Source: Burkholderia ubonensis (GTDB lineage: Bacteria > Pseudomonadota > Gammaproteobacteria > Burkholderiales > Burkholderiaceae). Taken from it: a stretch of DNA of 64,000 bases. The DNA lies in assembly GCF_001718695.1 (NCBI RefSeq), contig NZ_CP013420.1, positions 806,001 through 870,000 of the forward strand, read 5' to 3'. The notes under the pieces are model-generated. The model was not told the origin of the DNA and ran no database searches. It saw only the letters and a program-made list of their open reading frames with translations. Shown in pieces: positions 1 to 8,692 of this stretch (position 1 is its first letter; each line of letters starts with the position of its first letter). Both the position numbers and the translations under genes were made by a program.

Positions 1-2339
1 CGCGCGTATCGCCCGCATGACGCCACGTCGATTCATCGACCGCCTGCAGCAGCGCCGGGCGCGGCCCCAGCCACGGCGCGGCCCAGTCGGCGGCGAGCGG
101 ATCGAAATCGTCACCGAGCGCGAGATCGCGCGCGAGCGCGCCGATCAGCCCGGCGCGCGCCTGCTTGGCCGTCGCCGACCGGAAAGCGCGCGAGCGCGAG
201 CAGCGTGTCGCGCCGCTGGCGCGAGACCGGCGACAGGCCGAACACGTGCAGCCCGTCGCGGATCTGCGCTTCCTTCAGCTCGCACAGCCACGCGTCGACG
301 CGCGTCAGCAGTTCATCCTCGTCGCTCGCGTCGCGCGGCGGCGCGACGCTCAGCTCGTCGTGCAGCCGGTGTTCGGCGATCGTCGCGAGGATGCTCTTGC
401 GCAGCAGCTTCGCGCGCCGCGCATCGACCATCAGCGCTTCGTAGTATTCGTCGACCTGCCGCTCGAGGTCCTGCAGCGGGCCGTAGTTCTCGGCACGCGT
501 GAGCGGCGGCATCAGGTGATCGACGATCACCGCCTGCGCGCGCCGTTTCGCCTGGCTGCCCTCGCCCGGATCGTTGACGATGAACGGATACAGGTGCGGC
601 AGCGGCCCGAGCGTGAGGTCCGGCCAGCATGCATCGGACAGCGCGACGCTCTTGCCCGGCAGCCATTCGAGGTTGCCGTGCTTGCCGAGGTGAATCACCG
701 CGTCGACGCGGAACGCGTGACGCAGCCAGAAGTAGAACGCGAGATATGCATGCGGCGGCACGAGGTCCGCATCGTGATAGCTCGCGTAGTCGTTCTCGCC
801 GCGCGAGCGCGACGGCTGGATGCCGACGAACACGTTGCCCGCGCGCCAGCCCGCGATCGTGAAGCGCCCCTGGCGCAGCGTCGGGTCCGCTTCGGGCGGC
901 CCCCAGCGTTCGTTCATCGCATCGCGCACGGCCGCCGGCAGTTGCGCGAAATGCGTACGGTAATCGGCGAGCGCGAAGCTCTGGAACGCGGGCCGCAGCG
1001 CGTGCATCGCCGGGTCGTTGGTCACGCCTTCGGTGAGCCGCGCGATCAGCGCGTCGCCGTCGGCCGGCAGGTCCGCGACCCGGTAGCCCGCGTCGCGCAG
1101 CATCGCGAGCACGCCGAGCGCCGACGCGGGCGTGTCGAGCCCGACGCCGTTGCCGATCCGGCCTTCGCTTTGCGGATAGTTCGCGAGGATCAGCGCGACG
1201 CGCTTGTCCGCATCGTCGAGCGTGCGCAGCCGGCACCAGCCGCGCGCGAGCGCCGCGACGAAGCCGATGCGCTCCGCGTCGGGCTGGTAGCGCACCACGT
1301 CGACCTCGGTATGCGCGCAGCGGTACGCGAGCCCCTTGAAGCTCACCGCGCGCGTGACGATGCGCCCGTCGACCTCGGGCAGCGCGACGTGCATCGCGAT
1401 GTCGCGCGCATGCAGGCCCTGGTTGTCCGCGACCCATGCGTCGCGGTTGCCGCCGGACAGGATCACCTGCAGCACCGGCGCATCGCCCGCGAGGATGTCG
1501 GGCTCGGGGCCGTCGATCGCGCCGGCCGCGAACGCGGTCGTGTTCAGCACCAGCGCGACGTCGTGCGCGTCGCAAAGCCGCGCGATCACCTCGCGGCTCA
1601 CCGCGTCCTTCAGCGACGTCACCGCGATCGGCAGCGGATTCAGCCCTTCGCGGATCAGCGCGTCGGCGAGCGCGTCGAACACCGCGGTGTTCGCGGCCTG
1701 CCAGTGCGCCTTGTAGAACAGGATCGCGACGACGCTCGCGCCGGGCGTCCAGCGCGGCAGCCAGTCGTCGATGCTCGCCGGGTCGCGCGCCGGGTGATAC
1801 AGCGCGGCGGCCGGCAGCGGGCGCGGCGGCGCCGGTTCGTCGCCGAAGCCGAGCGTGTGAAACGCGATGCTGCGCAAGAGCGCCTCGGCGTTGTGCGCGC
1901 CGCCCTCGCGCAGGTAGCGCCACCACAGGCGGCACAATCCGGGCGCGACCGTGCTCTTCGCGATCAGGTTCGGATCTTCCTGCAGGTCGCCCGAGAACAT
2001 CGCGAGCCGCTGCCCGCGACGCGACGCGAGCGACATCGCCTGTTCGATCCCGTACGGCCAGTACGCCTCGCCGCCGAGATGGTCGATCACGACCGTCTTC
2101 GCATGCTGCAGCACGTCGTCGACGTAGAAATCGACCGACGCCGGCTGGCGCAGGAACGTCACGTTCGCGAGCCGCACGCTCGGGAAGCCCGCCGGCAGAC
2201 GCGGCACGACGCTCGCGAGCAGCGACAGCGTCGTGTCCGCCGAGCTCAGGATCACGATCTCGGCGGGCTGCTGGTCGATCCGGACGACGCCCTGCGTATC
2301 GTCGACGAAGCCGCCCGGCGTGGTGCGCAGCAGATGCAT
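1..2339 (-). pseudogene. cobN: CobN subunit of aerobic cobaltochelatase, 3' part outside window, one frameshift as read
   Basis: CobN is the large subunit of the ATP-dependent CobNST chelatase, which inserts Co2+ into hydrogenobyrinic a,c-diamide in the cytoplasm. The ATG at 2339 opens about 730 residues of clear CobN/magnesium-chelatase H-like sequence, including the family motifs HLGKHGNLEWLPGK and NDPGEGSQAKRR. The family is usually about 1200-1300 residues, so the rest lies left of position 1. Near 147-160 the frame breaks: after FPVGDGQAGA the homologous sequence LIGALARDLALG continues one base out of phase, needing one base removed or two added around a GGG/CGCGCG tract, and then runs open to the window edge. 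The start is 7 bp after the cobW stop, so the genes are probably cotranscribed. No cobS or cobT is present here. Whether the frameshift is real or a sequencing error cannot be told from the sequence. Confidence 0.9.
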
Positions 2340-2345
2340 CGCCGG

Positions 2346-3425
2346 TTACGCCTGTTGCAGCTCGGCCGCGAGCGCCGCGTCGAACGCGCGCTGCAGCGCG
2401 GCCGCGTCGAGATCCTCGCCGATCAGCACGAAGCGGCTCGCGCGCGCTTCGCCGTCCTGCCAGCGGCGGTCGAAATAGCTGTCGAAGCGGCGGCCGACGC
2501 CCTGGATCACGAGCCGCATCGGCGCGTCCGGCAGCGCGGCGAAGCCCTTCGCGCGATAGATCGTGTGCGTCTCGACGACGCGCTGGAGCGCCGCGATCGT
2601 CGCGTCGCGCGAGCCGGCGTCGCCGCTGACGACGACCGAGTCGAAGTCGTCGTGATGGTGATCGTGATCCTCGTCGTCGGCCGAGCCGTGGTGGTCGTGA
2701 CGCAGGTGAATGGTTTCCTCGGACGCCGATTCGAGCCCGAGCAGCATCGCCAGATCGAGCTCGCCGCGCGTCGCGCGCACGATCTTCACCTGCGGCGGGA
2801 TTTCCTCGCGGATCGCCGCCTCGACCTGCGCGAGCTGCGTATCGTCGACGAGGTCGGCCTTGTTGACGATCACGAGATCGGCCGCCGACAGCTGGTCGGC
2901 GAACAGCTCGTGCAGCGGCGATTCGTGGTCGAGGTTCGGATCGGCGCGGCGCTGCGCGTCGACCGCCTGCGGATTCTCGGCGAACTGGCCGCTCGCGGCG
3001 GCCGGGCCGTCGACGACGGTCACGACCGCGTCGACCGTGAAGCTGTTGCGGATCGTCGGCCAGTTGAATGCCTGCACGAGCGGCTTCGGCAGCGCGAGGC
3101 CGGACGTCTCGATCAGCACGTGATCGATGTCGGCGCGGCGTTCGACGAGCGCCTCCATCACCGGATAGAACTCCTCCTGCACGGTGCAGCAAAGGCAGCC
3201 GTTCGCGAGCTCGTAGAGCTGGCCGGACGCGTCGCCCTGCGCGTCCTCGCAGCCGATGCCGCAGCCCTTGAGGATTTCGCCGTCGATGCCGAGCTCGCCG
3301 AATTCGTTGACGATCACCGCGATGCGGCGGCCTTGTGCGTGTTGCAGCATGTGGCGCATCAGCGTCGTCTTGCCGCTGCCGAGAAAGCCCGTGACGATGG
3401 TGACGGGCAGCTTGCGCATGGTCAT
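2346..3425 (-). CDS. cobW: CobW family GTPase, cobalt metallochaperone of B12 synthesis
   Basis: This is a 359-residue G3E-family GTPase thought to deliver cobalt to the cobaltochelatase. Visible motifs are the Walker A GFLGSGKTTL near the N-terminus (residues 11-20), the CxCC metal motif in NGCLCC, the GTPase motif NKADLV, and a His/Asp-rich loop around residues 235-262 (HDHH...HDHHHDDFDS) of the type that binds divalent metal. The C-terminal CobW_C domain ends in the usual short tail. The ATG at 3425 is preceded by AGGATC. The gene lies between cobN (7 bp downstream) and the NiCoT transporter (27 bp upstream), so import, chaperoning and insertion of cobalt are encoded in one leftward unit. 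The unit is headed by a cobalamin riboswitch. Confidence 0.93.
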   Translation of the reverse strand: MTMRKLPVTIVTGFLGSGKTTLMRHMLQHAQGRRIAVIVNEFGELGIDGEILKGCGIGCEDAQGDASGQLYELANGCLCCTVQEEFYPVMEALVERRADIDHVLIETSGLALPKPLVQAFNWPTIRNSFTVDAVVTVVDGPAAASGQFAENPQAVDAQRRADPNLDHESPLHELFADQLSAADLVIVNKADLVDDTQLAQVEAAIREEIPPQVKIVRATRGELDLAMLLGLESASEETIHLRHDHHGSADDEDHDHHHDDFDSVVVSGDAGSRDATIAALQRVVETHTIYRAKGFAALPDAPMRLVIQGVGRRFDSYFDRRWQDGEARASRFVLIGEDLDAAALQRAFDAALAAELQQA

Positions 3426-3452
3426 GAAAGATCCTGTATCGAAGAAAGGGAG

Positions 3453-4511
3453 TCAGGCGGAGATCGTCACGTCGATCTCGTCGTAGCGCTTCAGGCGGTA
3501 GATCGCGGCCGACACGACCCAGCACGCGATGAACAGGCCGATCACGAAGTAGCCGAGCATGCCGAAGTGCGACGCCACCATCGACGCGAAGGCCCACACG
3601 GGGCCCTGCAGCGACAGCTTGTCGGCGAGCAGCGCGAGCACCTCGATGCCGCCGATCAGCGCGGCGACCAGCACCGACACGAACGTGATCGTCATGTTGT
3701 AGTAGATCTTGCGGATCGGCCGCACGTACGCCCAGCGGTACGCGCCCATCATCAGGATGCCGTCGGTCGTGTCGACGAGCGTCATGCCCGCGGTGAACAG
3801 CGCCGGCAGCGCCATCACCGACCAGAACGACAGGCCGCCCTGCACCTGCGTCGCGGAGATGCCGAACAGCGCGATCTCGGTCGCGGTGTCGAAGCCGAAG
3901 CCGAACAGAAAGCCGACAGGATACAGGTGCCAGCTGCGCGACACGAGGCGGAACAGCGGCCGGAACAGGCGCGCGAGCACGCCGCGCTGGTTCAGCAGCA
4001 TGTCGAGATCCGCGTCGACGATCGCTTCGCCTCGGCGCGCCGCGCGGAAGGTGCGGTACACGGAGATCAGGATCAGCAGGTTCGCGGTCGCGAGCAGCAG
4101 CAGGAAGAAGGCCGACACGCACGTGCTGACGACGCCGCCCCACGCCTTCATGCTCTCGAAGCGCGCGAGCGACGCGGCTGTGAGCGCGACCACGACGGAC
4201 ATCACGATCACGACCGTCGAATGGCCGAGCGAGAAGAACAGGCCGGCGCCGAGCGGGCTGCGGCCTTCCTGCATCAGCTTGCGGGTGACGTTGTCGATGG
4301 CCGCGATGTGGTCGGCGTCGACCGCGTGGCGCAGGCCGAACACGTACGCGAGCAGCGCGGTGCCGAGCAGCACCGGCTGGCCGTGGAACGCGATGAACGC
4401 CCAGATCCACGCGCCGACGTTGAAGGCGGCCAGCAGTGAATAGATGACGATGATCTTGCCGCGCAGCCCGGACGGGCTGTCGTTGAACAGGCGGAAAAGC
4501 GAGTCGAGCAT
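3453..4511 (-). CDS. NiCoT family cobalt/nickel permease (HoxN/NixA type)
   Basis: This 352-residue inner-membrane protein carries all the NiCoT signatures: RHAVDADHI in TM2, FSLGHSTVV, FGFDTATEIALF and GMTLVDTTDGILMMG. It should import Co2+ (or Ni2+) using the membrane potential. Seven or eight hydrophobic segments are visible. The ATG at 4511 was chosen because MLDSLFRLFND begins the conserved region and AGGGAG lies just upstream; the open frame continues to 5429, but that extension has the composition of a non-coding leader. A cobalamin riboswitch in the 5' leader and cobW-cobN downstream point to cobalt as the relevant substrate, since B12-riboswitch control is typical of cobalt rather than nickel permeases. 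This substrate assignment is inference. Confidence 0.92.
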   Translation of the reverse strand: MLDSLFRLFNDSPSGLRGKIIVIYSLLAAFNVGAWIWAFIAFHGQPVLLGTALLAYVFGLRHAVDADHIAAIDNVTRKLMQEGRSPLGAGLFFSLGHSTVVIVMSVVVALTAASLARFESMKAWGGVVSTCVSAFFLLLLATANLLILISVYRTFRAARRGEAIVDADLDMLLNQRGVLARLFRPLFRLVSRSWHLYPVGFLFGFGFDTATEIALFGISATQVQGGLSFWSVMALPALFTAGMTLVDTTDGILMMGAYRWAYVRPIRKIYYNMTITFVSVLVAALIGGIEVLALLADKLSLQGPVWAFASMVASHFGMLGYFVIGLFIACWVVSAAIYRLKRYDEIDVTISA

Positions 4512-4711
4512 GGTGCTCCCTGGCGAACGGTCGACATGATGAATGCCAACACGGCTGCCGCCTGCCCTGCCCGCGCGGCCCGCCGCTCGCCGCGCCCGGC
4601 CGCGCGCACGCGTGCGACGCTCCGATCGATGACGGAAGTGGAAAACGCTCGGGCGTCGGGCGTGCTGCGGCCGTGGACGATGCGCCGCATCCCCGCGGCG
4701 CTGAACCCCTC

Positions 4712-4955
4712 GTCTCGGCCGGTATCCGGGCTGACGAACACGCCGCTTCGCCTTCCCGGACGCATCACGCGTCCAGTGGCGGTCGTCCGCATGCGCGGGA
4801 GGCATGCGGCGAAGCGGCGCTGCATCGCGGCGGGCGCAGTGCGTTCGCTTACCGTTGCGGGGGCAGCACAGGTTGGCGCGACTGCGGTGCAGCCAGGCTC
4901 CCTGCTTCCCGTTTAACTGCGCACGCCGGCGGGCGCGCGCGAGCACCGAAACGCG
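4712..4955 (-). promoter_or_regulatory. Cobalamin riboswitch upstream of the cobalt permease-cobW-cobN unit
   Basis: Reading leftwards, the segment starts with a G-C rich P1 arm near 4950. It then has CAGTTAAACGGGAA near 4905-4920, the TGTGCTGCCCCCGCAACGGT core near 4850-4875, and a B12-box variant (GTCAGCCCGGATACCGGCC) at 4718-4736. These are the conserved elements of the AdoCbl riboswitch, in the correct order. The permease start codon is about 200 nt further on, leaving room for an expression platform. Expected effect: adenosylcobalamin binding represses expression of the transporter, cobW and cobN. Confidence 0.9.
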
Positions 4956-5114
4956 TGCGAGTGTAGGGGGCGGTGCCGGCAGCGTCAAGGCAAAACCGGC
5001 CATCGCGGGGCCGCCGCCGGGCGCCGCGACCGCACACGGCGGCCCGCCGCGCGCGGCCGCGGGGGCAGGCATGGCCGGTTCGCGCGGGCCGGGCGCTGTG
5101 CTATCGTATGCGCC

Positions 5115-5330
5115 GCGTTCGGTGCCCGCGCCCGCCTTCCGGCAGGTGCAGTTAAACGGGAAACAGGAGGCGGACATCCGCCCGGCCTGTGCTGTCCCCG
5201 CAACGGTACGCCGCCCGCGCGACGCGCTTTCAGCGCGCGCGCCCATGCCGCCCACGATGCCACTGCCCGCCTGCTTCGGGTGGGAAGGCCGCGGCCTGGC
5301 AAGCGGCCAGCCCGGATACCGGCCGACGCA
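5115..5330 (+). promoter_or_regulatory. Cobalamin riboswitch upstream of cobA-cobE-cobO-cobB
   Basis: Rightward copy of the same element: GCAGTTAAACGGGAAACAG near 5148-5166, the core TGTGCTGTCCCCGCAACGGT near 5188-5207, a central loop with GGGAAGGCC near 5281, and the B12 box AGCCCGGATACCGGCC at about 5308-5323. cobA starts about 180 nt downstream. Together with the element at 4712-4955 it forms a back-to-back pair sharing a central promoter region of roughly 160 bp (4956-5114), so both arms of the locus can respond to the same ligand. Confidence 0.92.
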
Positions 5331-5506
5331 AGGGGCGAGCGATGCGCTCGCCGAACGCCCGGTCCGCGGGGGACGGACCGGAGCGCCGTCTGCCCGCGCC
5401 CACGCGCTTCGCCCGATCCGCCCATGCACTGCCTGTCTGCCGGCCCCCGTGCCGCTCGCCGTTTCGTTTCCCCTGCCATGCCGCGGTGCGTGCCGTGCCG
5501 CCCCCG

Positions 5507-6280
5507 ATGAGCCGCGCCTGGCTGATCGGCGCGGGCCCCGGCGACGCCGACCTGCTGACGCTCAAGGCCGTGCGCGCGATCGGCGCGGCCGACGTGCTGC
5601 TCGTCGACGATCTCGTGAACCCCGAGGTGCTGCGGCATGCGCGCGCCGATGCGCGCATCGAGCACGTCGGCAAGCGCGGCGGCCACGCGTCGACGCCGCA
5701 GGACGCGATCGTCGCCGCGATGCTCGCGCACCTGCGCGCGGGCCGCAGCGTCGCGCGCCTGAAAGGCGGCGACCCGTTCGTGTTCGGCCGCGGCGGCGAA
5801 GAGCTGATCGCGCTCGGCGCGGCGGGCTTTCCGGTCGAGGTCGTGCACGGCATCACCGCCGGCATCGCCGCGCCGGCCGCCCTCGGCATCCCGGTCACGC
5901 ATCGCGGCGACGCGCAGGGCGTGATCTTCGTCACCGGGCACGGCGCGGGCGATGACGAGCCCAACTGGCGCGCGCTCGCCGCGACCCGCATGACGCTCGT
6001 GATCTACATGGGCATCCGCCGCCTCGCGGCGATCGCCGCCGCGCTGCGCGCGGGCGGCCTGCCGGACGACACGCCGTGCGCGGCGATCGAATCGGCGACG
6101 CGGCCCGAGCAGCGGCACGTGCTGGCGACGCTGGCGACCCTCGTCGAGCGCATCGGCGCGGCCGGCATCGGCTCGCCTGCGATCGTCGTGGTCGGCCGCG
6201 TCGCGGCGCTGGCCGCCGATCCCGCGGTGCAGGCCGCACTGGCCGCACCGGCCGAACCTGCGCCGCCGGAGCCAGCATGA
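5507..6280 (+). CDS. cobA: Uroporphyrinogen-III C-methyltransferase (SUMT)
   Basis: This 257-residue SAM-dependent methyltransferase converts uroporphyrinogen III to precorrin-2, the branch point from heme to cobalamin and siroheme. It has GAGPGDADLLTLKAVRAI at residues 8-25, the substrate loop RLKGGDPFVFGRGGEE, and the C-terminal IVVVGRV strand. Length matches stand-alone SUMT, with no CysG dehydrogenase domain. The ATG at 5507 starts MSRAWLIG at the domain edge; its ribosome site is weak, and an in-frame GTG about 20 bases upstream is possible. It overlaps cobE by four bases (ATGA), implying translational coupling, and is first in the riboswitch-controlled cobA-cobE-cobO-cobB run. Confidence 0.93.
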   Translation: MSRAWLIGAGPGDADLLTLKAVRAIGAADVLLVDDLVNPEVLRHARADARIEHVGKRGGHASTPQDAIVAAMLAHLRAGRSVARLKGGDPFVFGRGGEELIALGAAGFPVEVVHGITAGIAAPAALGIPVTHRGDAQGVIFVTGHGAGDDEPNWRALAATRMTLVIYMGIRRLAAIAAALRAGGLPDDTPCAAIESATRPEQRHVLATLATLVERIGAAGIGSPAIVVVGRVAALAADPAVQAALAAPAEPAPPEPA

Positions 6281-6654
6281 TGCGGGTCGCGCTCGGTCTC
6301 GGCTTTCGCGCGGGCGTCACCGCCGCACAGCTCGACGCCGCGGTCCGCGCGGCGCTCGCGCGGCACCCGCACGCGCAGCCGGCCGTGGTCGCGACGCTCG
6401 CCGGCAAATCGCGCGCACGCGCGCTGCGCACGCTCTGCGCGCGGCGCGGCTGGCCGCTCGTCGCCTTCGACGCGGCGCAGCTCGCCGCCCACCCCGAACT
6501 GGCGCAGAGCACGCCGTCACCCGCCGCGCTCGCCCGCTTCGGCGTGGCCGGCGTCGCCGAGCCGTGCGCGCGGCTCGCCGCGCCGCGCGGCCGGCTGCTC
6601 GGCCCGAAGCTCGCGCGGGACGGCGTGACGGTCGCGCTCGCCGGCCCGCTTTGA
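6277..6654 (+). CDS. cobE: CobE / CbiG C-terminal domain protein
   Basis: This 125-residue protein has the start VALGLGFRAGVT and the motif SRARALRTLC...LVAFDAAQLA found in CobE and in the C-terminal half of CbiG. CobE is needed in aerobic cobalamin synthesis around the precorrin-3/4 stage, but its exact biochemical role is not settled. The start codon overlaps the cobA stop (ATGATG at 6277-6282; either ATG is possible). It is followed by cobO after 28 bp. Confidence 0.85.
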   Translation: MMRVALGLGFRAGVTAAQLDAAVRAALARHPHAQPAVVATLAGKSRARALRTLCARRGWPLVAFDAAQLAAHPELAQSTPSPAALARFGVAGVAEPCARLAAPRGRLLGPKLARDGVTVALAGPL

Positions 6655-6682
6655 ACCCATTCTTTCGACAGGACGACTCCCG

Positions 6683-7285
6683 ATGAAAACCGATCCCGAA
6701 GCGCACCAGCGGATGACCGAGCGCCGCCGCGCCGGCCACGAGAAGAAGCAGGCCGCCGCCGTCAACGAAAAGGGCCTGCTGATGGTCCACACCGGCAACG
6801 GCAAGGGCAAGAGCACCGCCGCGTTCGGCATGGCCGTGCGCGTGCTCGGCCACGGGATGCGGCTCGGCGTCGTGCAGTTCATCAAGGGCGCGCTGCACAC
6901 GTCCGAGCGCGATTTCCTCGGCGCGGTCGCGCACTGCGATTTCGTGACGATGGGCGACGGCTATACGTGGAACACGCAGAACCGCGACGCCGACATCGCG
7001 ACCGCCCGCAAGGGCTGGGACGAGGCGCGCCGGATGATCGAGAGCGGCGATTACCAGATGGTGATCCTCGACGAGCTGAACACCGTGCTCAAGTACGAAT
7101 ACCTGCCGCTCGATGAAGTGCTCGCGACGCTGGCCGCGCGCCCTGCTTCGCTGCACGTCGTGGTGACGGGCCGCCACGCGCCCGACGCGCTGATCGACGC
7201 GGCCGACCTCGTCACCGAGATGCGGCTCGTCAAGCATCCGTACAAGGAGCAAGGCGTGAAGGCGCAGCGCGGCGTGGAGTTCTGA
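6683..7285 (+). CDS. cobO: Cob(I)yrinic acid a,c-diamide adenosyltransferase (BtuR/CobO)
   Basis: This 200-residue cytoplasmic ATP:corrinoid adenosyltransferase attaches the 5'-deoxyadenosyl upper ligand to Co(I) corrinoids. The CobA/CobO/BtuR family P-loop GNGKGKSTAAFGMA lies at about residues 38-51. The motifs QFIKG, VILDELN and VVVTGRHAP follow, and the tail ends VKAQRGVEF. An AGGAC lies about 8 bases before the ATG. cobB begins only 3 bp after its stop, with a GGAG in the end of cobO that can serve cobB. Confidence 0.94.
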   Translation: MKTDPEAHQRMTERRRAGHEKKQAAAVNEKGLLMVHTGNGKGKSTAAFGMAVRVLGHGMRLGVVQFIKGALHTSERDFLGAVAHCDFVTMGDGYTWNTQNRDADIATARKGWDEARRMIESGDYQMVILDELNTVLKYEYLPLDEVLATLAARPASLHVVVTGRHAPDALIDAADLVTEMRLVKHPYKEQGVKAQRGVEF

Positions 7286-7288
7286 ACC

Positions 7289-8650
7289 ATGCCCGCCTGC
7301 CCCGCGCTGTTCGTCAGCGCGCCCGCGTCCGGCCAGGGCAAGACCTCGGTGACGACCGGCCTCGCAAGGCTGCACCGCCGGCTCGGCCGCCGCGTGCGCG
7401 TGTTCAAGACCGGCCCGGATTTTCTTGACCCGATGCTGCTCGAACGCGCGAGCGGCGCACCCGTGCACGCGCTCGACCTCGGCATGGTCGGTGAAGCCGG
7501 CTGCCGCGCGCTGCTCGCCGACGCCGCGCGCGACGCCGACCTGATCCTGATCGAAGGCGTGATGGGGCTGTTCGACGGCACGCCGAGCAGCGCGGATCTG
7601 GCCGTCGCGTTCGGCGTGCCGGTCGTCGCGGTGATCTCCGCGAAATCGATGGCGCAGACCTTCGCCGCGATCGCGTTCGGCCTTGCGCGATTTCGCGCGG
7701 ACCTGCCGTTTCACGGCGTGCTGGCGAACCGGGTCGGCTCCGCGCGTCACGCGGAATTGCTGCGGCAGGCGCTGCCCGACGACCTGCGCTGGCTCGGGCA
7801 CGTGCCTGCCGATGCCGGCATCGCGCTGCCGGAGCGCCATCTCGGCCTGCATCAGCCGAACGACATCGACGATCTCGATGCGCGGCTCGATCGCGCGGCC
7901 GACGTGCTCGCGAATACGGCGCTTGCGGAATTGCCGCCTGCGGTCGCGTTCGCGGAACCGGACGCCGCCGGGCCGCTGCCGCGCGCGCTCGCCGGCAAGC
8001 GGATCGCGATTGCGCGCGATGCCGCGTTCTCGTTCATCTATCCGGCGAATCTCGCGCTGCTCGACGCGCTCGGCGCGCAGTTGCGGTTCTTCTCGCCGCT
8101 CGCCGACGAGCCGGTGCCCGGCGACTGCGACGCGCTGTTCCTGCCGGGCGGCTATCCGGAGCTGCATGCGGCGGCGCTCGCGGCGAACGCGACGAGCGCG
8201 GGCGCGATCCGCGCGCATGCGGCGGCCGGCAAGCCGATCGTCGCCGAATGCGGGGGGATGGTGTATCTGTGCGATGCGCTGACGGACGTCGACGGCGCGA
8301 CGACGCCGATGCTCGGCCTGCTGCCGGGCCGCGCGACGATGCAGCGGCGCTTCGCTGCGCTGGGCATGCAGCAGCTCGATACGCGCACCGGGCCGATGCG
8401 CGGGCATACGTTCCACTATTCGCGGCTCGACACGCCGCTCGCGGCGGCGGCGACGGCGGCACGCTGCGACGGCGCGAGCGGCAGCGGCGAGGCCGTGTAT
8501 CGGGCCGGCCCGATCGTCGCGACGTACATGCACATGTACTGGCCGTCGAACCCGGATGCGGCCGCGGCGTTGTTTCGCGGCGAGGCGTTCGATCAGGTTG
8601 AGCAGGCCGATCGAGCGAGCGGAGAGACGCCGGAAGTCGTGCCGGAATAG
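7289..8650 (+). CDS. cobB: Cobyrinic / hydrogenobyrinic acid a,c-diamide synthase
   Basis: This 453-residue glutamine-dependent amidotransferase amidates the a and c side chains of the corrin ring. The N-terminal dethiobiotin-synthetase-like ATPase domain has PASGQGKTSVTTGL at residues 10-23 and LIEGVMGLFDG. The C-terminal class I glutaminase domain has FLPGGYPELHA and the nucleophile region AECGGMVYL; the distal HTFHYS and TYMHMYW segments complete it. It is the last gene of the riboswitch-led rightward run, with a convergent hydrolase gene 42 bp further on and no obvious strong terminator between them. Confidence 0.94.
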   Translation: MPACPALFVSAPASGQGKTSVTTGLARLHRRLGRRVRVFKTGPDFLDPMLLERASGAPVHALDLGMVGEAGCRALLADAARDADLILIEGVMGLFDGTPSSADLAVAFGVPVVAVISAKSMAQTFAAIAFGLARFRADLPFHGVLANRVGSARHAELLRQALPDDLRWLGHVPADAGIALPERHLGLHQPNDIDDLDARLDRAADVLANTALAELPPAVAFAEPDAAGPLPRALAGKRIAIARDAAFSFIYPANLALLDALGAQLRFFSPLADEPVPGDCDALFLPGGYPELHAAALAANATSAGAIRAHAAAGKPIVAECGGMVYLCDALTDVDGATTPMLGLLPGRATMQRRFAALGMQQLDTRTGPMRGHTFHYSRLDTPLAAAATAARCDGASGSGEAVYRAGPIVATYMHMYWPSNPDAAAALFRGEAFDQVEQADRASGETPEVVPE

Positions 8651-8692
8651 CGGGCTGCGTCGCGAGACCTCGCCTTCCCCGCCAGCGTCCCG

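Noticed and set aside
165..4439. A 1424-codon open frame on the plus strand over cobN, cobW and the permease
   Set aside because: High-GC DNA leaves long antisense frames open. Its product is Arg/His/Val-rich with no motif, and the opposite strand carries clear cobalamin genes.
3453..5429. A 658-codon frame extending the cobalt permease upstream to 5429
   Set aside because: The extension crosses both riboswitches and is Arg/Pro-rich. The ATG at 4511 has a ribosome site and starts the family sequence.
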